DNA from: Clostridium ganghwense
GTDB taxonomy: Bacteria; Bacillota; Clostridia; Clostridiales; Clostridiaceae
Assembly (NCBI RefSeq): GCF_026735165.1
Contig: NZ_JAPQES010000001.1
Span: forward strand, 372,001 to 436,000
Direction of reading: 5' to 3'
DNA: 64,000 bases
The position numbers were made by a program, and so were the translations under genes. How positions within the stretch are numbered: the first letter of the stretch is position 1; each line of letters starts with the position of its first letter. Of the stretch, positions 8,713 through 17,888 are shown one piece after another. The notes below the pieces were generated by a model. The model ran no database searches and had not been told where the DNA came from. It saw only the letters and a program-made list of their open reading frames with translations.

Positions 8713-8882
8713 AGTCTCCCCCTTATTCCCCCTTTCCCTATTTTATGAAAGGTGAATTTCTTATTTAAAGTCATTAAAAATATTATCATCTTTACTATAG
8801 TTTTAGCAATATTTTCATTTGAAATAATTTTCTTTAAATGCTAATATTTAATATATATTATTTTAGAAAGGAGATTTACTTA

Positions 8883-9302
8883 ATGGAAAAAATACAACTC
8901 AATAACATTTCTTATCAAAAAAATACACACAAAAAAAATATCGAAGAATGTAATGAAGAAAAGAAAGTTTTTGATATTCAAAAATTCAGGGCAAATAAAC
9001 CTAAAGATAGAGCTTATAAATACTTTTTAGAAGGTGGGGTAATAAAGTTATATCTTGTAGAAGGCGGAATTAAGAAGGAATGTATTAAAACAATTCCTTT
9101 AAAAGATGCAGATCCATCAATCTTAGCCCAAGTAGAAAATTTGAGCCCAGCAGATATGATTATGATTGTTGAAATGCAACAAAATGAAAAGAAAAAAAAT
9201 GATAATAATGAGATGTTGTGTGATCTTCATTCTCCTAGAATGTCTCTTCCTAACATGTGGAAATTCCCTAATGGAAAAGTTGAAGAAAATGAAAAAATAT
9301 AG
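8883..9302 (+). CDS. Chimeric ORF: unknown N-terminal region fused to an internally deleted NUDIX relic
   Basis: Start chosen at the ATG preceded by AAAGGAG. About the first 105 of 139 residues are an unrecognised acidic/lysine-rich protein (FLEGGVIKLYLVEGG, LSPADMIMIVEMQQNEKK). The last 34 residues closely match residues 13-47 of the NUDIX hydrolase at 25953: LPNMWKFPNGKVEENE here against LPNMWEFPGGKVEKNE there. After that, the sequence jumps straight to the counterpart of that gene's stop codon (AATGAAAAAATATAG against AATGAAAAAGTATAG). The NUDIX box glutamates are gone, so this part cannot be catalytic. The N-terminal part could still make a functional small protein. Confidence 0.6.
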   Translation: MEKIQLNNISYQKNTHKKNIEECNEEKKVFDIQKFRANKPKDRAYKYFLEGGVIKLYLVEGGIKKECIKTIPLKDADPSILAQVENLSPADMIMIVEMQQNEKKKNDNNEMLCDLHSPRMSLPNMWKFPNGKVEENEKI

Positions 9303-9319
9303 TTTATTTATAAACATAA

Positions 9320-9356
9320 AAACCCATCAAAGTGTGTTGATACATCGTGATGGGTT
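9320..9356. terminator. Bidirectional terminator between converging genes
   Basis: Arms AAACCCATCA and TGATGGGTTT around a 17-base loop. It lies between the plus-strand chimeric ORF and the minus-strand permease, with modest T- or A-rich flanks on both sides. Confidence 0.65.
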
Positions 9357-9378
9357 TATGTCTTGTTATTAATTGTTA

Positions 9379-11400
9379 TTAATTATTTTTAACTATATTC
9401 TTATATCCTAAATAAGTAGCGTAAAAATATCCCCCATATATTATAATAATAACACCTGCAGTTACCATCATAGTTGGTCCAATATCTAAAATCGTTAATA
9501 CCCCTGCATACTCAGACATTCTTTTTATAATCTGTAGTGCCACTGCAAAATGTATTAAAGCTAAACCAAGAGGCAGCATAAAATGTATGAAAATTTGAGC
9601 AAATATACTTTTATTTATCATATCATCAGATGCTCCAAAATTTTTTAGCGCCTTATATCTATTTAAGCTATCACTAGCTTCCGTTAATTGTTGAATTGCT
9701 AATATTGCTGCGCTTGATATCAAAAACACAAATCCCAAGTATATTCCTATATATAAATATGTACCTACAGCACTTTTAACTTTATTATCCATTCCAGTTT
9801 TAGTATAAGCAGATATAATAAATCCATATTTCTTTAAAAGCTTGTCACGCTCATAGTCTACATTCTTAAACTTTACCTCTATTTCTCTAACTGCATCATC
9901 AAGTTCTTCTTTATTCTTTTCACTTACATTTATATGCATTTTCGAGGAGTATTTAGTCATATTTTTCACTAAAGAATCTGGTACTACTGCAGTTAAACCA
10001 TAATAATCTTCTTTTATACCTATGTTATTTTTTATAATATAGTTCTTATTGTCAATCTTTATTTCCTTTTTATTTTTTATTAAATTCTGTAATGTTTCAT
10101 TTTCATCGACATCATCTGTTATTAATAAAACTTCATTTTCTTTTAAATCTATGGTGGATTCTCCTCTTAATTTTCTCATTTCATTGTATTGCGATATTTT
10201 TACAGCACCTAACTCCCAAGCATAATTTCTTAATCTTTTCTTTAAATTTTCATTTGCATATTCATTTAGTAAACTAGAAGTTTTAACCTTTGTCCCATAA
10301 AAATCTATAATATTATACTTATAATAGTCTTTTAATTCAAACCCTACTTTTTTCAAAGCTTCTCTTATATCCTTCACTTCTTGTTTATTATCAGAAGGAA
10401 TTCTTAATTCAATTTCTGCATCAAAAGGCATTACATTTTTTAATCTTTTTTCTACTTCATGTTTAAAACTTAAACTAGATGATAACATTACAATAGTTAA
10501 AAACAACATAAGACATATTATTGCCATGGATATAAAATTTGTATTTATCTTATTATTAAACTGTTTTATAACAAATATATTTAACTTTTTCAAATATATT
10601 TTTTTACTTTTTCTAAGTATAACTAATATAACCCCAGCTAATCCAAAGAAAAATAGTAAAGTACCCAAGCTTCCTAATATTATAGATAAAGGAAAGTTCG
10701 TATTTTTAGGAGTAAGTGCAAACTTCCATCCTAAATAATAAGCTCTACCCAAAACAATTAATGCTAAAATAAATATTATAACTGAAATTATAGGCTTTCT
10801 AAGCTTTAAATCTTCATTTTTCTTTGAAGCATTTATCATATCAATTAACTTATGTTTTGACACAACTATTGTATTAAATATCATAACTAGCATAAACATT
10901 ATTCCAAAATACATAATGGTTTTATTAATTGTACTCATAGATACGATAAATTTATATTCAGTCATAGTAAATTCAAACAATTTTCCTGTAAGCACTGAAA
11001 TTCCTTGTGATAATACTATTCCTAACAATAACCCTACAATTAATGATATAATCCCAACTATAAGGGTTTCACAAATTAATATTAGAGAGATTTTCCTTTT
11101 AGCCATACCTAATGTAGCATATATTCCAAACTCTTTTTTACGTTTTTTTACTAAGGAGTTATTAGCATATATAATTAATCCACCAAAAACAATCGATATA
11201 AATATAGATATATATGATATTCCCTTAGATAACACACTTATACTCTGTAATTGATAGTTATTCATCTCATACATTACTGTTTGAGAATCAATTGAGTTAA
11301 AATTATAAAATATACATACTGCTAATGTAAGTGTTATGAAATATATAGCATAATCCTTAAAACTCTTTTTTATATTGTTAACAGCCATTTTAAAATACAT
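9379..11400 (-). CDS. BceB-like ABC transporter permease (module 1)
   Basis: Large FtsX-type permease of a Bce-type peptide-sensing and resistance transporter. The ATG at 11400 is preferred over an upstream in-frame GTG because AGGAGGTGA sits just before it, giving 673 residues and an 11-bp overlap with the ATPase gene, the same as in module 2. Hydrophobic helices cluster at the N-terminus and in the middle. A soluble extracellular region of roughly 200 residues (about 310-530) precedes the last three helices; in BceB this is where the antimicrobial peptide is recognised. The FtsX motif near residue 95 reads KKRKKEFGIYATLGM. Substrate unknown; bacitracin-, nisin- or cathelicidin-like peptides are typical of the family. 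Confidence 0.88.
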   Translation of the reverse strand: MYFKMAVNNIKKSFKDYAIYFITLTLAVCIFYNFNSIDSQTVMYEMNNYQLQSISVLSKGISYISIFISIVFGGLIIYANNSLVKKRKKEFGIYATLGMAKRKISLILICETLIVGIISLIVGLLLGIVLSQGISVLTGKLFEFTMTEYKFIVSMSTINKTIMYFGIMFMLVMIFNTIVVSKHKLIDMINASKKNEDLKLRKPIISVIIFILALIVLGRAYYLGWKFALTPKNTNFPLSIILGSLGTLLFFFGLAGVILVILRKSKKIYLKKLNIFVIKQFNNKINTNFISMAIICLMLFLTIVMLSSSLSFKHEVEKRLKNVMPFDAEIELRIPSDNKQEVKDIREALKKVGFELKDYYKYNIIDFYGTKVKTSSLLNEYANENLKKRLRNYAWELGAVKISQYNEMRKLRGESTIDLKENEVLLITDDVDENETLQNLIKNKKEIKIDNKNYIIKNNIGIKEDYYGLTAVVPDSLVKNMTKYSSKMHINVSEKNKEELDDAVREIEVKFKNVDYERDKLLKKYGFIISAYTKTGMDNKVKSAVGTYLYIGIYLGFVFLISSAAILAIQQLTEASDSLNRYKALKNFGASDDMINKSIFAQIFIHFMLPLGLALIHFAVALQIIKRMSEYAGVLTILDIGPTMMVTAGVIIIIYGGYFYATYLGYKNIVKNN

Positions 11401-12157
11401 CGTTAACGTCACCTCCTAAAAGTGTGACAACTTCAATAATTTTATTAAAAAATTCTTTTCTAGAATCATTTCCCCTAACTAATTCATTAAATATCTTACC
11501 GTCTTTTATAAATAATATCCTATGAGCATAGCTTGCAGTGAAAGCATCATGAGTTACAAGTAATATAGTAGCCTCTAACTCTTTGTTTAATCTTTCAAAA
11601 GACTCTAATAGTAGTCTTGCCGATTTAGAATCTAACGCTCCTGTAGGTTCATCTGCTAATATTAATGATGGATCGGTAACTATTGCTCTAGCACATGCTA
11701 CTCTTTGTTGCTGCCCACCTGACATTTGATAAGGATATTTATTTAAAACTGGTGAGATTCCAAGTGTTTCTGCAACCATCTTTATTAAACCATCTATTTC
11801 CTTTGGGTTCCTTTCTTGTATTGTTAACGCTAAAGCTATATTTTCATAACCAGTTAATGTATCAAGCAAATTGAAATCTTGAAATATAAACCCTAACTCA
11901 TCTCTTCTAAATTTATCTAATTTCTTGGATTTCAGCTTTGTAATATTTTGATCATTTATGATAATCTGACCTGTTGTTACGTTGTCAATTGTTGAAATAC
12001 AGTTAAGCAATGTAGTTTTACCACTTCCTGATGGCCCCATTATTCCAACAAATTCACCTTTATCTACCTTAAAGCTTATATTATCTAATGCCTTAGTTAC
12101 ATTTCCTTTTTTCCCATAATATTTTTCTATTTTTTCTACACTTAGTATATTTTTCAT
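11390..12157 (-). CDS. BceA-like ABC transporter ATPase (module 1)
   Basis: Nucleotide-binding subunit for the permease that overlaps its 3' end. Start placed at the ATG with AAGGAGATACAT before it; an upstream in-frame ATG (12172) lies inside that ribosome site and is rejected. Walker A GPSGSGKTT, signature MSGGQQQRVACARA, Walker [14 protein letters not shown] and the switch histidine in LLVTHDA are all present. The short C-terminal extension (EVVTLLGGDVNDVF) is also found in the module 2 ATPase. A likely response-regulator site is about 100 bp upstream, so the transporter pair appears to have its own promoter, separate from the two-component genes. Confidence 0.92.
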   Translation of the reverse strand: MKNILSVEKIEKYYGKKGNVTKALDNISFKVDKGEFVGIMGPSGSGKTTLLNCISTIDNVTTGQIIINDQNITKLKSKKLDKFRRDELGFIFQDFNLLDTLTGYENIALALTIQERNPKEIDGLIKMVAETLGISPVLNKYPYQMSGGQQQRVACARAIVTDPSLILADEPTGALDSKSARLLLESFERLNKELEATILLVTHDAFTASYAHRILFIKDGKIFNELVRGNDSRKEFFNKIIEVVTLLGGDVNDVF

Positions 12158-12254
12158 ATGTATCTCCTTCATTTACTAATTGATTTTCAAATTGCCTTAC
12201 AAGATTATTATATTATCCTATGTAAAAATTACATATTGCATTAGCTTTCATTAA

Positions 12255-12272
12255 AGTTACATTTTTGTAAGA
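12255..12272 (-). promoter_or_regulatory. Probable BceR-type operator, module 1
   Basis: On the minus strand TCTTACAAAAATGTAACT, an inverted repeat of TTACA/TGTAA with a 4-base spacer. It lies 98 bp upstream of the ATPase start. The matching place in module 2 holds TCTTACAAAGATGTAAGT. This spacing and position resemble sites used by BceR/PsdR-type regulators. Role inferred from position and duplication. Confidence 0.65.
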
Positions 12273-12334
12273 TAACTTTTCATTAAGATTATTGATATAA
12301 AATGTATTACAAATTGATTAGAATATATAATAAA

Positions 12335-12372
12335 ACAAAAAAAGTGTAAATATTAAAATTCACACTCTTTAA
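12335..12372 (-). terminator. Terminator after the module 1 kinase
   Basis: On the minus strand AGTGTGAAT pairs with ATTTACACT (one G-U) and is followed by TTTTTTTG. It overlaps the last codons of the kinase gene and separates the two-component operon from the transporter operon. Confidence 0.7.
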
Positions 12373-13382
12373 ATACCCAAATTAAATTTACTTAAAGGAA
12401 ATATAATATTAACTTTTGTTCCTACACCCAATTCAGATGTAATATTTATTCCTAAACCTAGCTTACTACAAAGCTTTTTACAAAGATAAAGTCCTATACC
12501 TGTAGATTTGCTGTACTTTCTTCCATGCTCTCCCGTAAAGCCCTTTTCAAAAACTCTATTTATATCCTTCTCTGGAATTCCTATTCCATTATCTTCAATT
12601 GTAAGTATTACATTATTCTTATTGCTAGTAGAATATATTCTTATCTTACCTTCTTTATCTTTAATATACTTAATGGAATTACTTATAATTTGATTAAGTA
12701 TAAATTGTACCCACTTTATATCACTATATACAACATTCTCTATTTCATCTAATTGTAAGCTTATCTTTTTACTTATAAAATCCTTAGAATTTCTTCTAAT
12801 AACATTATTGACAGCAGTTTTCAGCTCAAATTTTTTTATTAGATAATCTTTACTAACATCACTGCTTCTTGAATAGTATAACGCCTGTTCTACAAATTCA
12901 TCTATTTTCTTTATTTCTTGCCCTATATTATTCATGATAGAATTTTTATTGTTCTCTATAATTAGCATACTTGATGCAATAGGTGTTTTTATTTCATGAA
13001 CCCAAGTCTCTATATATTCTCTATACTCTAACTGAAGATTTTTATACTCATTTACATGTTCATGCATTTCTTTATTACATTCTCTTAATATTTCATAAAA
13101 AAGTTTTCCTTCTAAAAACTCTGGTTTTTCCATAATTTCTGGGAGTAAATACTTTTTATCAAGGCTTTGTAATACAACTTCTGTATTATGATAATATTTT
13201 TTATGCTTAATAAACTCTATAATAATATAACTTATTAGTGGCAAAAACCATACAATAAAAATTGAAAATATCACAATACTTTCTATATCTACTATTGCAA
13301 GTATACAAGCTAAAATAAAAAATGCTATGAAATTTATAAATAGGAATAAAATCCTTTCTTTTAAATACTCTTTCATACTCAT
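12369..13382 (-). CDS. BceS-like intramembrane-sensing histidine kinase (module 1)
   Basis: Sensor kinase of a peptide-stress two-component system. Two N-terminal helices (about 9-30 and 36-57) are joined by only a few outside residues, the hallmark of intramembrane-sensing kinases that take their signal from the partner ABC permease. The phosphorylated histidine is in WVHEIKTPIASSML. ATP-binding boxes follow: N-box QIISNSIKYI, G1 IEDNGIGIPE, then GKYSKSTGIGLYL-like residues. 337 residues, usual for the family. The start ATG overlaps the regulator's stop codon (ATGA), so the two are translationally coupled. Confidence 0.9.
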   Translation of the reverse strand: MSMKEYLKERILFLFINFIAFFILACILAIVDIESIVIFSIFIVWFLPLISYIIIEFIKHKKYYHNTEVVLQSLDKKYLLPEIMEKPEFLEGKLFYEILRECNKEMHEHVNEYKNLQLEYREYIETWVHEIKTPIASSMLIIENNKNSIMNNIGQEIKKIDEFVEQALYYSRSSDVSKDYLIKKFELKTAVNNVIRRNSKDFISKKISLQLDEIENVVYSDIKWVQFILNQIISNSIKYIKDKEGKIRIYSTSNKNNVILTIEDNGIGIPEKDINRVFEKGFTGEHGRKYSKSTGIGLYLCKKLCSKLGLGINITSELGVGTKVNIIFPLSKFNLGI

Positions 13383-14053
13383 GGCATTATATACCCTAGT
13401 CCTCTTCTAGTTTCTATTACACCTTTTACCCCTATTTCCTCAAGTCTTTTTCTTAGTCTTGTGACATTAACAGATAATGTATTGTCATCAATAAAAACAT
13501 CTGAACTCCATAAGTATTCCATCAATATATCTCTTGATACTATAGTTCCCTTATTTTTCATCAAATAAGAAAGTATCTTTAGTTCATTTTTAGTTAGTTG
13601 TTCCGTATTTCCTTTATGAGTAACACAACCATTTGATAAATTTAATTCAACATCATTATACATCAATACATCTTTATAATTATTTTTACAAGCTCTTTTT
13701 AAGACTGCTGAAATACGTGCTAAAAGTATTTGTGTGTTATAAGGTTTAGTTATAAAATCATCTGCCCCCAAGTTCATACTCATAAGCTCATCTACTTCGC
13801 TGTCTCTACTTGTAACTATTATTATTGGTATATCTGAATTTTTTCTAACTTCTCTACATATATAATACCCATCAAAAACGGGTAAATTTATATCCAATAA
13901 TATTAAATCAGCATTTGCTCTATCTATATATTCAACTATATTTTCAAAATCATCTGGAGCATCAATCTCGTAACCATATTTAGATAAAAATATTTTAAGT
14001 TCTTCTCTTATAATTTCTGTATCCTCGATTATAATAATTTTTTTCATATTCAT
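13379..14053 (-). CDS. BceR-like OmpR-family response regulator (module 1)
   Basis: 224 residues: receiver domain (about 4-118) with the phosphorylated aspartate in LILLDINLPVFDGY and the conserved lysine in FITKPYN, then a winged-helix DNA-binding domain (about 130-222, ending RRGLGYIMP). Expected to activate the adjacent transporter genes through the inverted repeat at 12255-12272. First gene of a two-gene operon with the kinase. Confidence 0.92.
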   Translation of the reverse strand: MNMKKIIIIEDTEIIREELKIFLSKYGYEIDAPDDFENIVEYIDRANADLILLDINLPVFDGYYICREVRKNSDIPIIIVTSRDSEVDELMSMNLGADDFITKPYNTQILLARISAVLKRACKNNYKDVLMYNDVELNLSNGCVTHKGNTEQLTKNELKILSYLMKNKGTIVSRDILMEYLWSSDVFIDDNTLSVNVTRLRKRLEEIGVKGVIETRRGLGYIMP

Positions 14054-14250
14054 CCTCCAACATAAAACATTTGAAACTGCTTAATTACTTAGTACATATT
14101 ATAGCAGAAAATTAGTAACAACATTACAAAAGTGTAAGTTTAAAATAGCTAAATGTAATATAGATGAATGGATGCTCTGCTCCATAATATATATAATTAA
14201 ATTACAAAGTGAAGTTAAGAAATCCAAAATAAATTATAGAGGTGATTTAA

Positions 14251-14421
14251 ATGAAAATGTTAAAAAATTTTTATGATAGATTATTTAAAAATGTTGAAGA
14301 AAATGAAATATCAATAATAAGTCATTTAGAAGAAATAAAAGACAAACTTGATAATGATGAAAAGTATAATAGAGAAGCAGCAGAAGCTCTTATAACTATA
14401 CAAAACATGTTTACTATATAA
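14251..14421 (+). CDS. Small acidic/lysine-rich protein, 56 residues
   Basis: ATG preceded by AGAGGTGAT at correct spacing. The product (MKMLKNFYDRLFKNVEENEI and onward to NMFTI) is predicted helical and highly charged, with no membrane helix. It is divergent from the response-regulator gene, 197 bp away. No family recognised. The clear ribosome site and coding-like composition are the only support; it could be a small regulator or a conserved orphan. Confidence 0.5.
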   Translation: MKMLKNFYDRLFKNVEENEISIISHLEEIKDKLDNDEKYNREAAEALITIQNMFTI

Positions 14422-14442
14422 TGTATTTCTTAAAATATAAAT

Positions 14443-14486
14443 AAAACCTCCTAAGAACTTAAATTCCTAAATTCTTAAGAAGTTTT
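14443..14486 (-). terminator. CTTAAGAA-family inverted repeat, copy 2 (after gldA)
   Basis: Arms AAAACCTCCTAAGAA and TTCTTAAGAAGTTTT, slightly diverged. It lies between the small plus-strand ORF and the end of gldA, and can terminate transcripts from either side. Confidence 0.7.
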
Positions 14487-14500
14487 ATAAATTTTATAAC

Positions 14501-15589
14501 TTAAAGTTTGCTTTTGCCTAATTCATCAGCCTTTAATATGGCTGCACACACCTTTTCAGCATCAACGTGGAATGGCATATTCTTTGTAGATTGAGTTTTA
14601 ACACAAGCAGCATCCGCAACCTTTTTTATATTTTCCATACTTATATCTGTAACACCCAATTGCTCCAATGTTACAGGCAACCCTACTGATATGCAAAAAT
14701 CTATTACTTCATTTAATTCAGCTGCATCCTCCAGTACAAGCTGCACTATTGTTCCAAAGGCTACCTTCTCACCGTGATAAGCTCCGTGAGCTTCAGGTAA
14801 ATGTCCAAATCCATCATTTATTGCATGCGCTGCGGCAAGTCCACCGCTTTCAAATCCCACACCACTTAAATATATATTAGCTTCAAGCACATTTTCCAAT
14901 GCTTCTGATACTATTCTTTGTTCATTATCTTTCTTAGCTTGTACTCCATCTTTTATCAGTGTTTTATAGCAAAGCTCTGCCATTGCATAAGCTGTATTTG
15001 TGCTTTGTCCTCTTGCCATTGTTCTTGAACCAGAGTTTTTAACGGCTCTAGCCTCAAAATATGTTGCCAAGGCATCTCCCATTCCTGCTACTAACATTCT
15101 TATAGGAGCATTAGCTAATATTTCTGAATCAACAAGTACTAAATCTGGATTTTTCTTGGTGAAAAGTGCTTTTATTACAACACCCTCATCGTTATATATA
15201 ACTGCAATTCCACTGCATGGAGCATCATTTGATGCTATAGTTGGTACTATTACTACAGGTATATCAAGGTTGTCTGCAACAGCTTTTGCTGTATCTATTG
15301 TTTTTCCACCACCTGCTCCTATTACTATATCACATTCTGATTTTCTGCAAGCCTCTACAGCTTTATTTATCTCATCTTTTGAACATTCTCCGCCAAAAGG
15401 TGAAAATGTTACAGCTGCACCCTCTATATCTTTCATGCTTTCTTCTATTATTTCACCAACTCTTTTATAGCTATTTTCGCTTGCTAACAAAAATATTCTA
15501 CTTCCCAATTTTTTTATGTGTTTAAATATGTTCTTTAGTTCACCTTTTCCCTGTATGTATTTTGCAGGGGATTTTATTATAGTTGCCAT
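14501..15589 (-). CDS. gldA: Glycerol dehydrogenase (NAD+)
   Basis: Zinc-dependent, group III alcohol dehydrogenase family enzyme that interconverts glycerol and dihydroxyacetone. 362 residues, standard length. NAD-binding GAGGGKTIDTAKAVAD is near residue 95. Zinc ligands expected at the aspartate of GMGDALATY and at histidines in AAHAINDGFG and AYHGEKVAFG. The strong ribosome site AGGAGGAATATT overlaps the end of the preceding nagZ-like gene, 10 bp away, so the two may be co-transcribed although their functions are not obviously linked. Confidence 0.92.
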   Translation of the reverse strand: MATIIKSPAKYIQGKGELKNIFKHIKKLGSRIFLLASENSYKRVGEIIEESMKDIEGAAVTFSPFGGECSKDEINKAVEACRKSECDIVIGAGGGKTIDTAKAVADNLDIPVVIVPTIASNDAPCSGIAVIYNDEGVVIKALFTKKNPDLVLVDSEILANAPIRMLVAGMGDALATYFEARAVKNSGSRTMARGQSTNTAYAMAELCYKTLIKDGVQAKKDNEQRIVSEALENVLEANIYLSGVGFESGGLAAAHAINDGFGHLPEAHGAYHGEKVAFGTIVQLVLEDAAELNEVIDFCISVGLPVTLEQLGVTDISMENIKKVADAACVKTQSTKNMPFHVDAEKVCAAILKADELGKSKL

Positions 15590-15599
15590 AATATTCCTC

Positions 15600-16865
15600 C
15601 TATTTATATAATTTATTTAAAATTTCTTTATGTTTTTGATTTCCTACTACTTTTAATTCTTCTTCTTTATTAACAGCATTATTTAAACCATACTTTTCTT
15701 TTAATTTAATAATTCGTTTTACACTTTCATCAATTCTTTTCATACTAAGCTGTCCACAATTTACTTCCTTCTTTAATTCTTGTAATACTTCAATTTGCTT
15801 TTCTAGAGTATGACACACTAAAACAACATCTGCTCCTGCTTTTACAGCTTCTACTGCTGCATTTTTAATACTATAATTATTAGCAATAGCATCCATTTCC
15901 ATATCATCTGTAATTATAACTCCATTAAATTTCCATTCATTTCTTAAAATATCTGTTAATACTTTTTTAGATAAGGTAGCTGGTTTTTTGTTGATATCAA
16001 TTTTGGGCAAAACAATATGTGCCGTCATAACTGCATCTGCTCCCTTATCAACTGCATTTTTAAAAGGAATCAATTCAAAATTATCCAGCCTTTGTTTATC
16101 ATAATTTACAACCGGTAATCCTATATGAGAATCTACATTGGTATCTCCATGACCCGGGAAATGCTTTACTACTGAAATAACATTTGCATCTTGTAATCCC
16201 TTCATAGTAGCAGTTCCTAAGGTGCTAACTATTTTAGGCTCAGTTCCAAAGGATCTATTCCCTATGACCTTGTTTTTAGGATTGCTGTATATATCTAATA
16301 TAGGTGCAAGATTCATATTAAAACCAAAAGCTTTTAACTCTGTTCCTATAACTTTACCTATTTCATAAGATATTTTTTCATCATTTACCCTTCCTATAAC
16401 TTTATTTGAAGGAAATTTTGTAGAACCTTTAGGTAATCTTTCAATCCTTCCGCCTTCTTCATCAACAGTTATAAACAATGGTAACTTATTCTTTGAATTT
16501 ATGCTTTTTATGCTATTATTTAAATTTAAAAGTTGTTTTGAATTTTGTATATTTCTTTCAAATAAAATAACCCCACCTATTTTATAATCCTCTATTAACT
16601 TACGAAAATCAGGATTAACTTCATATCCATTAAATCCTACAATTATCATTTGCCCCAATTTTTCTTCTAAGAATAAATCATCTATCATATCATTTAATTT
16701 TTTTTCTTCCAAATACTCAGGATTGTCAAATTCCTTCTTTTCTTGTTTTTCTAGTATTTTTTTTGTTTTACCTTCCTGAAAGTTATTAGTATCTTTTATA
16801 TGTACTATTTTATATCCCGCCACTATTGTTAAAACTATTATCATTAAAATCAATATTCTTTTCAT
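15600..16865 (-). CDS. nagZ: Beta-N-acetylhexosaminidase, glycoside hydrolase family 3 (NagZ-like), membrane-anchored or secreted
   Basis: Removes N-acetylglucosamine from peptidoglycan fragments, outside the cell in Firmicutes. Start placed at the ATG after AAAAGGAAATACAAA; an earlier in-frame ATG (16904) lacks a ribosome site. The resulting 421-residue protein opens with MKRILILMIIVLTIVAG, an N-terminal helix acting as signal or anchor, then a charged linker and the GH3 barrel. NagZ motifs: KHFPGHGDTNVDSH (the histidine of the Asp-His acid/base dyad lies here) and the nucleophile aspartate in ITDDMEMDAI. The second GH3 domain is absent, as in single-domain NagZ. Confidence 0.87.
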   Translation of the reverse strand: MKRILILMIIVLTIVAGYKIVHIKDTNNFQEGKTKKILEKQEKKEFDNPEYLEEKKLNDMIDDLFLEEKLGQMIIVGFNGYEVNPDFRKLIEDYKIGGVILFERNIQNSKQLLNLNNSIKSINSKNKLPLFITVDEEGGRIERLPKGSTKFPSNKVIGRVNDEKISYEIGKVIGTELKAFGFNMNLAPILDIYSNPKNKVIGNRSFGTEPKIVSTLGTATMKGLQDANVISVVKHFPGHGDTNVDSHIGLPVVNYDKQRLDNFELIPFKNAVDKGADAVMTAHIVLPKIDINKKPATLSKKVLTDILRNEWKFNGVIITDDMEMDAIANNYSIKNAAVEAVKAGADVVLVCHTLEKQIEVLQELKKEVNCGQLSMKRIDESVKRIIKLKEKYGLNNAVNKEEELKVVGNQKHKEILNKLYK

Positions 16866-16985
16866 TTTGTATTTCCTTTTAGAATTTTTTATTTTTTCAT
16901 ACATACTATAACATATAAATACAATTTTTCACACATTAAACTTGTCTGTAATCTGTGTCTAAGTGGTACTACTCAAAACATAAAC

Positions 16986-17020
16986 AAAACTTCCTAAGAA
17001 CTTAAATTCTTAAGAAGCTT
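16986..17020 (-). terminator. CTTAAGAA-family inverted repeat, copy 3
   Basis: A shortened copy: arms AACTTCCTAAGAA and TTCTTAAGAAGCTT with a reduced loop. It lies between the nagZ start and the 3' end of the unknown gene at 17158, downstream of that gene. Confidence 0.6.
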
Positions 17021-17050
17021 GACACCCTCCACTACTCTTTCCAAGCCAAT

Positions 17051-17076
17051 AAAATAGGAGCTAGTGCTCCTATTTT
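17051..17076. terminator. Short perfect hairpin downstream of the 189-residue protein gene
   Basis: AAAATAGGAGC and GCTCCTATTTT with a 4-base loop. The arms end in A/T runs on both strands, giving a bidirectional terminator shape. Confidence 0.65.
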
Positions 17077-17157
17077 AAGACATAAAATTTTGCTATTATG
17101 ACTTAACTACTTCTTTGATTTTTAACCTTTTGTATCGTAATTTAAGAATATTGTGTC

Positions 17158-17727
17158 TTATAACTTACTACTTAATTTTTTTAAAATCATTAATTCTTCT
17201 TTTATCAAACTTTTTCTATATTTTTCACCATCTTGAATTTTTTCTTGCATAGGAAAGCTAGATTTATTATCTAAATAATATTTCAAATTTAAATAAGCGC
17301 CTATAGGAAATTCATATTCATACCACATTTCTTTATAACCTATGAATCCATGCTTTTCTAATAATAAGTCTAGTGCTTTCACTACTTCACTTAAAAATTG
17401 ATTTAAATTACATATTTCGTCTATATCAATAGTTCCATTATCATTATCTTCATCTTCAAAACATTCTATCTTAATTCTGATTTTATCTAAATCAACTAAT
17501 TCTAAAGTCCATTGAGTTTCTGCTGGTTCTTCACTCCAAACAACAAATTCTTTATTATCTGGTGCTCCTTCATAATAATCTAATTCAGGAATAATTCTTA
17601 ATAAAGCATTTAACAAATCTCCTAATGCGTCTGATAAGTAACTTGGTGAAGAATAACTCTTTTGACCATTTATTTCAATATTTACCTCTGCCCATCCCAC
17701 ACCTAATAATTCATATGTAAATTTCAA
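17158..17727 (-). CDS. Unknown cytoplasmic protein, 189 residues
   Basis: No family recognised. The N-terminus (MKFTYELLGVGWAEVNIEIN) and the run PSYLSDALGDLLNALLRIIP suggest a small alpha/beta fold. The middle is strongly acidic (ECFEDEDNDNGTIDIDE). No signal peptide or membrane helix. Acidic, stand-alone proteins like this are often immunity or stress proteins, but nothing here proves that. AGGTGA lies 6 bases before the ATG. Its 3' flank contains CGTAATTTAAGAA, which recurs after the next gene. Confidence 0.6.
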   Translation of the reverse strand: MKFTYELLGVGWAEVNIEINGQKSYSSPSYLSDALGDLLNALLRIIPELDYYEGAPDNKEFVVWSEEPAETQWTLELVDLDKIRIKIECFEDEDNDNGTIDIDEICNLNQFLSEVVKALDLLLEKHGFIGYKEMWYEYEFPIGAYLNLKYYLDNKSSFPMQEKIQDGEKYRKSLIKEELMILKKLSSKL

Positions 17728-17888
17728 TTTTTATCACCTGACCTTATTTATTCTAATATTTGTTACGTGATATTTTACGATTATGATTTAATTAATTTAT
17801 ATTCATTATTACATAATTTCTTTATAATATAACTTATATGTTTTCTTGATTATTACCCTTTTACTCCGTAATTTAAGAAAAATACATT

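Noticed and set aside
9123-9372. Two overlapping short frames around the chimeric ORF
   Set aside because: They are shadows of the chimeric ORF in other frames, without ribosome sites.
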